Shown piece by piece: positions 9,010 through 16,837 of a stretch of 64,000 bases of DNA. This stretch comes from Clostridium_AT radicumherbarum (GTDB taxonomy: Bacteria; Bacillota; Clostridia; Clostridiales; Clostridiaceae). The position numbers and the translations under genes are program-made. The notes beneath the pieces were generated by a model, which saw nothing but the letters and a program-made list of their open reading frames with translations, was not told the origin of the DNA and did no database searches. The stretch is from contig NZ_JBJHZY010000001.1 in NCBI RefSeq assembly GCF_045310525.1, positions 1,240,001 through 1,304,000 of the forward strand, given 5' to 3'. The first letter of the stretch is position 1. Every line of letters starts with the position of its first letter.

Positions 9010-9942
9010 ATGGCACATATTTACGATACTATAATAATAGGCGGGGGACCTGGAGGTTTATCAGCAGGTCTTTATGCTGCAAGATCAAAAATGGATACTT
9101 TACTTATTGAAAGAGCAAAATTTGGAGGGCAGACTGCAACTACTGATGAACTTGAGAATTATCCAGGTTCTATAGAGGATTGTACTGGTCCATCTTTAAT
9201 TGAAAGAATGAGAAAACAAGCAGAAGAGTTTGGTACTAAATTTGTTAAAGATGAAATAACTGAAGTTGATTTTTCAGGTAAAATCAAAAAGCTTATAGGT
9301 AAGAAAGAAACATATGAAGCTAAGACAATAATAATAGCAACAGGAGCATATCCTAGGCTTGCTGGGTTCGAAAACGAGTTAGAACTTAGAGGTAAAGGCG
9401 TATCTTATTGTGCAACTTGTGATGCTGACTTTTTCACAGAGCTGGATGTTGCTGTAGTAGGTGGTGGTGATTCTGCACTTACAGAATCTATTTATTTAAC
9501 TAAGTTTGCAGAAAATGTAACAATCATTCATAGAAGAGACCAATTTAGAGGAGCAAAATCCATACAAGACAAAGTTTTTAACAATCCTAAAATAAATATT
9601 ATTTATGATTCCGTAGTTGAAAAAGCTAATGGAGATGAGATATTAGAAGGGCTAGTACTTAAAAACGTTAAGACAGGGGAAGCTAGTGATTTAAAGGTCG
9701 ATGGATGCTTTGTTTTTGTAGGATATCTACCAATTACAGAACTTTTCACAGGCAAAATAAATTTGGATGAAACAGGGTATATAATTACTGATGAAGAAAT
9801 GAAAACTAATGTGCCTGGAGTATTTGCAGCAGGAGACGTTAGAAGAAAGTCCTTAAGACAGGTTATTACAGCTGCTGCAGATGGAGCAATAGCTGCAACT
9901 AATGCAGAGCATTATTTAGAAAATGAATTTAATGAAATTTAG
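9010..9942 (+). CDS. trxB: thioredoxin reductase
   Basis: This FAD enzyme moves electrons from NAD(P)H to the thioredoxin of the glycine reductase system. The 310-residue low-molecular-weight type has an FAD-binding GGGPGGLSAGLYAAR near residue 11, the redox-active CATC near residues 134-137, an NAD(P)H-binding GGGDSAL, and a C-terminal FAD motif (GVFAAGDVR). The RBS is AAAGGAGG. trxA follows after 13 bases, and both lie ahead of grdE as in known clostridial operons. Confidence 0.95.
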   Translation: MAHIYDTIIIGGGPGGLSAGLYAARSKMDTLLIERAKFGGQTATTDELENYPGSIEDCTGPSLIERMRKQAEEFGTKFVKDEITEVDFSGKIKKLIGKKETYEAKTIIIATGAYPRLAGFENELELRGKGVSYCATCDADFFTELDVAVVGGGDSALTESIYLTKFAENVTIIHRRDQFRGAKSIQDKVFNNPKINIIYDSVVEKANGDEILEGLVLKNVKTGEASDLKVDGCFVFVGYLPITELFTGKINLDETGYIITDEEMKTNVPGVFAAGDVRRKSLRQVITAAADGAIAATNAEHYLENEFNEI

Positions 9943-9955
9943 GAGGTAAAAGAAA

Positions 9956-10288
9956 ATGTTAGAATTAAACAAGGATAATTTTGAGACAGAGGTATTAAAT
10001 TACACTGAGATGCCTGTATTTGTTGACTTTTGGGGAGATAAATGTGAAATCTGCAAGGAACTAATGCCTGGAGTACATGAATTAGAACATAAATATGGTG
10101 ATAAAATAAAATTTTCTAGTCTTAATATAAGCAGTGCTAGAAGGCTTGCAATTGGCCAAAAGGTATTAGGACTTCCTACAATGATAATTTATAAAAATGG
10201 CGAAAAGGTCAGCACAATTACACCTGACAAAATAAGCAGTTTAGATGATGTAGAAAATTTTTTAAAGAGTGTTTATGAAACACTATAA
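9956..10288 (+). CDS. trxA: thioredoxin with a CEIC active site
   Basis: This 110-residue thioredoxin should pass electrons to the selenoprotein GrdA. The fold is clear (PVFVDFWGD..., cis-Pro in GLPTMIIYKNGE). The active site reads DKCEICKE, not WCGPC. Both cysteines are kept, but the Trp and the Gly-Pro are replaced. Thioredoxins of glycine reductase operons often differ from the WCGPC norm, so this looks like a specialised partner of TrxB and GrdA. Its redox potential cannot be judged from sequence. Confidence 0.92.
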   Translation: MLELNKDNFETEVLNYTEMPVFVDFWGDKCEICKELMPGVHELEHKYGDKIKFSSLNISSARRLAIGQKVLGLPTMIIYKNGEKVSTITPDKISSLDDVENFLKSVYETL

Positions 10289-10300
10289 TTCATAAAAAAA

Positions 10301-10340
10301 TGAACAATGAAAACATAACTGATTATACTTTCATTGTTCA
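10301..10340. other. inverted repeat between trxA and grdE
   Basis: A perfect 12-bp inverted repeat (10301-10312 with 10329-10340) has a 16-base spacer. No T-run follows on the plus strand, so full termination inside the grd operon is unlikely. An A-run on the left gives a T-run only for minus-strand reading. The following 100 bases are AT-rich and contain an imperfect palindrome around 10400-10440. The hairpin may tune relative mRNA levels of trxA and grdE. Confidence 0.6.
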
Positions 10341-10467
10341 AAATACATAAAAGATAATTTGTCAATTAACAAACAATCCAAAATCTACTACAATAATGAA
10401 TTACAATTAATAAATTAAAATTATTAATTGTTAATTATAAATTTATTTTAATAAGGAGGTGACAGCT

Positions 10468-11754
10468 TTGCGTTTAGAACTTGGTAAAATTTATATAAAG
10501 GATCTTCAATTTGGAGCTGAAACTAAGGTGGAAAATGGAATTCTTTATGTAAATAAAGAAGAGTTATTAAATGAAGTTAGTGGAGATGATAGAATTAAAT
10601 CTATTAACTTTGATATTGCAAAGCCTGGTGAGGAAACCAGAATTATACCTGTAAAAGATGTTATAGAACCTAGAGTTAAGACTCAAGGAAAGGGTGGAAT
10701 ATTTCCTGGCTTCATAAATAAGGTGGATACTGTTGGCTCAGGAAGAACTCATGTACTAAAAGGTGCTGCTGTTGTTACTACTGGTAAAATAGTAGGATTT
10801 CAGGAAGGTATAATTGACATGAGTGGTGAGGGTGCCAAATATACGCCATTTTCAAAGACGAACAACTTGGTTGTAATTTGCGAGCCCAAAGAGGGAGTAC
10901 TCCAGCATGAACATGAAGAAGCAGTTAGAATTATAGGCTTTAAAGCTGCAACATACCTAGGAAAAGCAGGAAAAGATGTTGAACCTGATGAAGTAAAGGT
11001 ATATGAAACTTTACCAATTCTTGAACAAGTGAAGATGTACCCTGAACTTCCAAAGGTAGTATATGTATACATGCTACAAACTCAAGGTTTATTACATGAT
11101 ACTTATGTATATGGAGTAGATGCAAAGAAAATTATTCCTACATTTATCTATCCAACAGAAGTATTTGACGGAGCTATTGTAAGTGGAAACTGTGTTTCTG
11201 CCTGCGATAAAAATCCAACTTATGTACACTTAAACCATCCTATTATAGAAGATCTTTATGAAAGGCATGGTAAGGATTATAATTTCCTAGGCTGCATAAT
11301 TACTAATGAAAATGTTTATCTAGCTGATAAGCAAAGATCCTCAGATATGACAGCAAAATTAGTTGAATTTTTAGGAGCTGATGCTGTTATTATATCTGAA
11401 GAAGGTTTTGGTAACCCAGATGCAGACCTTGTTATGAACTGTAACAAGATAACAGAGAAAGGTATAAAGACAGTACTTGTAACTGATGAATATGCAGGAA
11501 GAGATGGAAGTTCCCAATCACTTGCAGATTCAACACCTAAAGGTGATGCAGTTGTAACTGGTGGTAATGCCAATGAAGTAATAACACTTCCTGCAATGAA
11601 GAAAGTTATAGGACACCCTGAAGCAGCTAATATAATAGCTGGAGGATATGTTGGAAGCTTAAGAGAAGATGGCACAATAAATGCTGAAATTCAAGTTATT
11701 ACAGGAGCTACAAGTGAAGTAGGATTCAATTATCTTACTGCTAAAGGTTACTAA
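10468..11754 (+). CDS. grdE: glycine reductase component B, GrdE proprotein
   Basis: GrdE forms, with GrdB, the substrate-binding component B of glycine reductase. The proprotein is cut at an Asn-Cys site, and the new N-terminal Cys becomes a carbonyl (pyruvoyl-type) group that binds glycine as a Schiff base. The motif GNCVSACDKN at about residues 238-247 is that site. A GTG at 10459 lies inside the RBS, so TTG at 10468, seven bases after AAGGAGGT, is taken as the start (428 residues). Confidence 0.93.
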   Translation: MRLELGKIYIKDLQFGAETKVENGILYVNKEELLNEVSGDDRIKSINFDIAKPGEETRIIPVKDVIEPRVKTQGKGGIFPGFINKVDTVGSGRTHVLKGAAVVTTGKIVGFQEGIIDMSGEGAKYTPFSKTNNLVVICEPKEGVLQHEHEEAVRIIGFKAATYLGKAGKDVEPDEVKVYETLPILEQVKMYPELPKVVYVYMLQTQGLLHDTYVYGVDAKKIIPTFIYPTEVFDGAIVSGNCVSACDKNPTYVHLNHPIIEDLYERHGKDYNFLGCIITNENVYLADKQRSSDMTAKLVEFLGADAVIISEEGFGNPDADLVMNCNKITEKGIKTVLVTDEYAGRDGSSQSLADSTPKGDAVVTGGNANEVITLPAMKKVIGHPEAANIIAGGYVGSLREDGTINAEIQVITGATSEVGFNYLTAKGY

Positions 11755-11794
11755 TTATAGATTAAAAATTTTATTAATTGAAAGGATGGATATT

Positions 11795-12262
11795 ATGTTA
11801 AAAGGCAAAAAAGTTATTGCTATAGGCGATAGAGACGGAATTCCAGGACCAGCAATAGAAGAATGTGTTAAATCAGCTGGAGCAGAGGTTATATTTGCAT
11901 CAACAGAATGCTTTGTTTGAACAGCCGCAGGTGCAATGGATCTGGAGATCCAACAAAGAGTTAAAGATTTGACTGAAAAGCATGGCGCAGAAAATGTAGT
12001 AGTAGTTATCGGAGGCGCAGAAGCTGAGGCATCTGGACTATCTGCAGAAACAGTTGCTGCAGGAGATCCTACTTACGCAGGACCGCTAGCTGGTATTGCT
12101 TTAGGACTTGCAGTTTATCACGTTGTAGAACCAGAAATTAAAGAGGAATGTGATGCTGCTGTTTATGATGAACAATGCGGTATGATGGAAATGGTTCTTG
12201 ACGTAGATGCTATAGTTAGTGAAGTTAAGAATGTTAGAGATCAATTTTCACAATATAAATAA
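11795..12262 (+). CDS. grdA: glycine reductase selenoprotein A (Sec at UGA 11918)
   Basis: GrdA is the small selenoprotein that takes the carboxymethyl group from component B and hands it to component C. The gene starts at ATG 11795 with the RBS AAAGGATGG. It reads through an in-frame TGA at 11918-11920 (codon 42) to a TAA at 12260, giving 155 residues. The motif is C-F-V-U followed by TAAGAMDLE, the expected redox motif. The N-terminal KKVIAIGDRDGIPGPAIEEC also fits. A TGGA-loop hairpin lies downstream of the UGA. Standard gene callers would wrongly start this gene at 11936. Confidence 0.96.
11937..11952 (+). promoter_or_regulatory. candidate bacterial SECIS hairpin in grdA
   Basis: A perfect six-bp stem (TGGATC/GATCCA) has the four-base loop TGGA. 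The loop begins 22 bases after the UGA and has a G at its second position, which fits the general description of bacterial SECIS elements (short stem, apical loop about 16-37 bases from the UGA, early G in the loop). Gram-positive SECIS elements are poorly conserved, so this remains a candidate. Confidence 0.55.
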
Positions 12263-12292
12263 ATAAAAATACTCCGAAAGGGGGGAGCACAC

Positions 12293-13600
12293 TTGATACG
12301 TGTTGTCCACTATATTAATCAATTTTACGCTGGTATAGGCGGAGAAGAAAAAGCTGATATAAAACCTGAGGTTAGAGAGGGCTTTATAGGACCAGGTATG
12401 GGACTTAATAGCCTATTAAAATCAAAGGGTGCAGAAATAGTTGCTACAGTAATTTGCGGAGATTCATATTTTAATGAAAATGTGGAAGCAGCAAAAACTG
12501 AAATAATTGAGATGATTAAAAAATTTAGCCCTGATATATTTATTGCAGGACCAGCTTTTAATGCTGGAAGATATGGAGTTGCTTGTGGAAATATTGCTGC
12601 AGCTGTAGAAGAAAACTTAAATATCCCTGCTTTAAGTGCAATGTATATTGAAAATCCTGGCGCAGATATGTATAAAAAACATATTTATATCGTTGAAACA
12701 AAAAATAGTGCTGTTGGGATGAGAGACGCACTTCCTAAGATAGCTAACCTAGCTATAAAGTTAGCTAATAAGGAAGAAATAGGCGCTCCAGCAGAAGAAA
12801 GTTACATTGAAAGAGGAATTAGAAAAAATTTCTTTGCTAAGGAAAGAGGCTCCAAAAGAGCGGTAGATATGCTTATAAAGAAATTAAGCAATGAAGCCTT
12901 TACTACAGAATTCAAAATGCCTGTATTTGACAGAGTAGAACCTAATCCTCCTGTAGCAGATATAACTAAAGCAAAAGTTGCAATAGTAACTTCTGGAGGT
13001 ACAGTACCAAAGGGAAATCCAGATCATATTGAATCATCCAGTGCATCTAAATTCGGAAAATATGATATTGAAGGTGTATATGATTTAACTTCTGAGACCT
13101 ATGAGACTGCACATGGCGGATATGATCCTACTTATGCAAATGCAGATAATGATAGAGTTTTACCAGTAGATGTATTAAGAGAATTTGAAAAAGAAGGCAA
13201 AATTGGCTCTCTTCATAGATATTTCTATAGTACAGTTGGTAATGGAACTGCAGTTGCTTCCTCAAAGAAATTTGGTGAACAAATTGCAAAAGAATTAATT
13301 GCAGATGGAGTTCAGGCAGTTATATTAACCTCCACCTGAGGAACTTGTACTCGTTGCGGTGCAACGCTTGTTAAAGAAATTGAAAGAGCAGGCCTTCCTG
13401 TAGTTCACATGTGTACAGTTGTTCCAATATCTCTTACAGTTGGGGCTAATAGAATAGTTCCTACTATAGCTATACCACATCCTCTAGGAAATCCAAATCT
13501 AGATAAAAAGGATGAGTATGAATTAAGAAAGAGATTAGTAGAGAAAGCTTTAGTAGCTCTGCAAACTCCAGTGGATGGACAAAAAGTTTTTGAAGACTAA
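12293..13600 (+). CDS. grdB: glycine reductase component B, selenoprotein GrdB (Sec at UGA 13337)
   Basis: GrdB is the 47-kDa selenoprotein subunit of component B, which binds activated glycine with GrdE. It starts at TTG 12293 after a GGGGGAG site (MIRVVHYINQF) and reads through TGA 13337-13339 (codon 349) to a TAA at 13598, giving 435 residues. The motif around selenocysteine is U-G-T-C-T-R-C. The downstream frame (PTIAIPHPLGNP) continues the family sequence, so the TGA is decoded and is not a pseudogene lesion. It lies 30 bases after grdA. Confidence 0.96.
13352..13366 (+). promoter_or_regulatory. candidate bacterial SECIS hairpin in grdB
   Basis: A perfect six-bp stem (CGTTGC/GCAACG) has the loop GGT. 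The loop starts 18 bases after the UGA and opens with G, fitting the bacterial SECIS rules better than the grdA hairpin. Selenocysteine insertion also needs SelA, SelB and SelC, which are not in this window. Confidence 0.65.
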
Positions 13601-13620
13601 AATATATTTATAGACTCAAG

Positions 13621-13671
13621 AAAGGAGAAGTGGAGAAATGAAAAAACATTCTCCAGCTTCTTCTTTTTTTC
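13621..13671 (+). terminator. long hairpin with T-run between grdB and grdC
   Basis: A stem of roughly 19 bp with small bulges (13621-13640 with 13647-13668) closes the loop AAAAAA and is followed by TTTTCTT. It looks like an intrinsic terminator inside the grd operon and would lower or separate expression of grdC-grdD. The tandem RNA elements follow directly. Confidence 0.65.
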
Positions 13672-13674
13672 TTG

Positions 13675-13816
13675 GTAAAAGTCCTAAATGGATTTTTACG
13701 GGCAGTTTGCGAATGGAATGAGCAAGCTTAAACTGTCCAGTGGCGAAGCCAAAGTCCTAAATGGACTTTTAAGGGCAGCCTAGCCGCTTAGAAAGGTTGA
13801 GTACAGGTTGCCCAGT
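13675..13816 (+). ncRNA. tandem pair of a two-hairpin RNA element (copies A and B), grdC leader
   Basis: Copy A spans 13675-13743 and copy B 13751-13816. Each has hairpin 1 with the invariant tip CC-TAAAT-GG (stems 13675-13684/13690-13699 and 13751-13757/13763-13769). Hairpin 2 follows directly or within a few bases (GGGCAGTTT/AAACTGTCC at 13700-13708/13730-13738, and GGGCAGCCT/AGGTTGCCC at 13773-13781/13805-13813), then AGT. The grdC ribosome site (AAAAGGAGG) lies just after copy B. The same element occurs twice upstream of rnr. Base pairs change in a compensatory way between copies. I cannot name the family. Confidence 0.75.
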
Positions 13817-13836
13817 AAAAAAAAGGAGGAATAAAA

Positions 13837-15372
13837 ATGAGCTTTCCAGTAATTAAAAAAGCATCCTATATATTAGTTAATACTCCAGACATGGTTATCC
13901 ATAATGGAACTACTCAAACCTTAGAAAGAGAAACAAATCCTAATTCAGAATATTTACAGCAAATAAAAGGACATTTAAGAAATTTTGAAGATGTAGTAGC
14001 ATATGCTCCTAATCAGACTTACATTGGAAATTTAACTCCGGAAGAATTAGCTAAAATGCCAAGACCTTGGCATAATGAAAAGCTTAATAGTGCTGATAGA
14101 TATGGTAAATTTGGCGAAATCATGCCAGAAGATGAGTTTTATGGTTTAATAAAATTATCAGACGTTTTTGACTTAGTTAAATTAGAAAAGGATTTTACAG
14201 CTGAAGTTAAAGAAAAGTTTGTTAAGCATCCAGTTTTAAATAATAAGGCAGATGCACTTGGTGATGGTGAAGATAAAGAAGAAATTCAAAAACTTGTTGA
14301 CTCACATATTGCTGATGGACTTTATATAGGAGAAAAATTAGTTGGTGCTATAAGACGTGCCCATGAATTTGATAAAAATCTTACATCACATATAATGCTG
14401 GAAAATTTATCAGTTAAGGCTTCAGGAGTGCTTGCATTAATGCACCTTGTTAAAGATTTAGATATGGATGTAAATGAAATAGAATATGTAATAGAGTGTT
14501 CCGAAGAAGCTATTGGAGATATGAATCAAAGAGGTGGAGGTAATATTGCCAAATCCATCGGAGAAATAGCTGGCTTAAAAGGAGCTACAGGAGCTGATAT
14601 AAGAGGCTTCTGCGCAGGACCAACTCATGCTTTAATTACTGCTTCAGCACTAGTTAAATCAGGAATTTATAAGAATGTTGCCATTGTAGCAGGTGGAGCA
14701 ACTGCTAAACTAGGTATGAATGGTAAAGACCATGTAAAGAAAAATCTTCCAGTATTAGAAGATTGCTTGGGAGGATTTGCCATTTTAATAACTGAAGATG
14801 ATGGTGTAAATCCAATTCTAAGAACTGATATCATTGGAAGACATACTATTGGACATGGAGCTTCACCTCAGTCAGTGCTAGAAGCTTTAGTGCTAGAACC
14901 TCTTGATAATGCTGGATTAAAGATTACAGACATTAACAAATATGCACCAGAAATGCAGACTCCTGATATCACAGAACCTGCTGGAGCTGGAGATGTTCCT
15001 ACTCAAAACTATAAAATGATTGGAGCACTTGCAGTTAAGAAAGGGCAGCTTGATAGAAAAGACTTACCTGGCTTCGTAATAGAACATGGATACCCAGGAT
15101 TTGCACCTACTCAAGGGCATATTCCATCAGGTGTTCCTATAATAGGTCATGGAAGAGATCATATGCTTAAAGGCGAAATGGACAATTTCATGATTATAGG
15201 TAAAGGAAGCTTATTCCTTGGAAGGATGACAAACCTTTTTGATGGTGTATCAATAGTAGTTGAGAAGAATAAAGGTGCAAAAGTAGAAGCAAGTGGAGTT
15301 TCTAAGGAAGAAATAAAATCAATGGTTGCAGATGCAATGAAGGATTTTGCTGCCTTTTTAATGAGTAAATAG
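13837..15372 (+). CDS. grdC: glycine reductase component C subunit GrdC
   Basis: GrdC and GrdD form component C, which takes the Se-carboxymethyl group from GrdA and, with phosphate, yields acetyl phosphate. The 511-residue protein has a thiolase/FabH-like fold. A cysteine in GADIRGFCAGPTHAL (about residue 268) is the likely acyl-accepting residue, and GDVPTQNYK lies later. The RBS AAAAGGAGG sits eight bases before the ATG and directly after the tandem RNA elements. Confidence 0.94.
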   Translation: MSFPVIKKASYILVNTPDMVIHNGTTQTLERETNPNSEYLQQIKGHLRNFEDVVAYAPNQTYIGNLTPEELAKMPRPWHNEKLNSADRYGKFGEIMPEDEFYGLIKLSDVFDLVKLEKDFTAEVKEKFVKHPVLNNKADALGDGEDKEEIQKLVDSHIADGLYIGEKLVGAIRRAHEFDKNLTSHIMLENLSVKASGVLALMHLVKDLDMDVNEIEYVIECSEEAIGDMNQRGGGNIAKSIGEIAGLKGATGADIRGFCAGPTHALITASALVKSGIYKNVAIVAGGATAKLGMNGKDHVKKNLPVLEDCLGGFAILITEDDGVNPILRTDIIGRHTIGHGASPQSVLEALVLEPLDNAGLKITDINKYAPEMQTPDITEPAGAGDVPTQNYKMIGALAVKKGQLDRKDLPGFVIEHGYPGFAPTQGHIPSGVPIIGHGRDHMLKGEMDNFMIIGKGSLFLGRMTNLFDGVSIVVEKNKGAKVEASGVSKEEIKSMVADAMKDFAAFLMSK

Positions 15373-15403
15373 CATAGGCTTTCTATAATAATGAGGTGAT
15401 GTG

Positions 15404-16564
15404 ATGGATAAAATAGAGGCTAATAAAATCATAGCAGAAGTATTTAATGAAATATCTGAAGGTATAAAATCTGGCAGCTTTGGTAAAAAGGTGAGAATAG
15501 GATTAACTATTCTTGGCTCTGAGCATGGAACTGAAGAAATGATTAAGGCAGCCGAAATGTCTAGTAAAAAATACCCTGATTTTCAGGTGGTGCTAATTGG
15601 CACGAAGAACAGTTCCAGCCTAGAAACAGTTGAAGTACAAACAGCTGAAGAAGGCCACAAAATCATGGTGGAAATGCTTGACAAAGGACTTCTAGATGGA
15701 TGTGTTACTCAGCATTTTGACTTTCCAATCGGAGTTTCAACTGTTGGTAAAGTTATAACTCCGGGTAGAGGCAGAGAAATGCTTATAGCAACTACTACTG
15801 GAACTTCCTCTGTAAACAGGGTGGAAGGAATGGCAATAAATGCAGTTTTAGGAATAGCTGCAGCCAAGGCAATGGGCATCCATAAGCCTACAGTTGGAAT
15901 CTTAAACTTAGATGGAGCAAGAAAAGTAGAAAGGATATTAAAAGAAGTTAAAGATAAGGGTTATAATATTGAATTTGCTGATTCCTTAAGAGCAGATGGT
16001 GGCTCTGTTATGAGAGGCAATGATCTTCTAGCAGGTACACCGGACGTTATGGTTTGTGATTCTTTAACAGGAAATCTACTTATAAAACTATTTTCTTCAT
16101 TTACAACAGGTGGAGATTACGAAACTGTTGGAGCAGGTTATGGACCGGGAGTAGGAGAAAGTTATAACAAACTGATAAATATTGTTTCAAGAGCTTCAGG
16201 AGCACCTTTAATTTGTGAAGCTTTAAAGTTTTGTGCAGAATGTGCAAAAAATAAAGTTTTAGAAATATCTGCTGACGAATTTAAAAAGGCTAATAAAGCT
16301 GGCTTAAAGGAGATAATAGCAAAGAATATTAAAGAAAAAACTAATGAAGCTGCTGATGAGATAAAAATGCCCCCAAGAAAAGTTGTAACAGCAGATATTA
16401 CAGGAATTGACATTCTGGAACTTGAAAACGCCTGCAAGGTTCTATGGAAAGCAGGAGTTTATTCTGAAAGTGGAATGGGCTGCACAGGTCCTATAGTGCT
16501 TGTAAATCCAGAGGATTTAGAAAAAGCTAGAGAAATATTAAGGAATGCTGAATTCTTAAGCTAG
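15404..16564 (+). CDS. grdD: glycine reductase component C subunit GrdD
   Basis: GrdD is the smaller component C subunit, related to phosphate acetyl/butyryl transferases, and is needed to release acetyl phosphate. The 386-residue protein carries ILGSEHGTEEM near the start, a central TGTSSVNRVEGMAINA, and a C-terminal ESGMGCTGPIVLV with a Cys typical of this family. A GTG at 15401 overlaps the RBS (GAGGTGAT), so ATG 15404 is chosen. It ends the glycine reductase operon. Confidence 0.93.
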   Translation: MDKIEANKIIAEVFNEISEGIKSGSFGKKVRIGLTILGSEHGTEEMIKAAEMSSKKYPDFQVVLIGTKNSSSLETVEVQTAEEGHKIMVEMLDKGLLDGCVTQHFDFPIGVSTVGKVITPGRGREMLIATTTGTSSVNRVEGMAINAVLGIAAAKAMGIHKPTVGILNLDGARKVERILKEVKDKGYNIEFADSLRADGGSVMRGNDLLAGTPDVMVCDSLTGNLLIKLFSSFTTGGDYETVGAGYGPGVGESYNKLINIVSRASGAPLICEALKFCAECAKNKVLEISADEFKKANKAGLKEIIAKNIKEKTNEAADEIKMPPRKVVTADITGIDILELENACKVLWKAGVYSESGMGCTGPIVLVNPEDLEKAREILRNAEFLS

Positions 16565-16837
16565 TTAATATTTTTAATTTTCTATTGATTTTTGTAAATG
16601 ATTGCATTATACTTAAAAATACGCCCTATAAAAAAATTTAGATATCTTAACAAAGTTTAGAAGTATAATATGTAAAGATATACAATATAATTTACAGAAT
16701 ATAATTTTAATTTATTTTGAATAATATGTTAATATTTTTTTAAATTTTGTTAAATTTTAGAAGGATTTTAAATTATTTTATAGAATAATTTAAAGTATAA
16801 ACTAGACTCATTTATTTATTATGGGAGGGAACTTTAA

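Noticed and set aside
11795..12262. The TGA in grdA (and likewise in grdB) as a nonsense mutation or gene split
   Set aside because: The sequence on both sides matches the families, the UGA falls at the known selenocysteine site, and a SECIS-like hairpin follows in each.
13689..13784. Short frame in RNA copy A/B starting at the ATG of the TAAATGG loop (MDFYGQFANGMSK..., about 31 codons)
   Set aside because: The ATG is the conserved hairpin tip, no proper RBS fits, and the other copies give unrelated or immediately stopped peptides. Conservation follows RNA pairing, not codons.
13675..13816. The tandem elements as a CRISPR array
   Set aside because: Only two units, no constant repeat with unique spacers, no cas genes; similarity follows the hairpin pattern.
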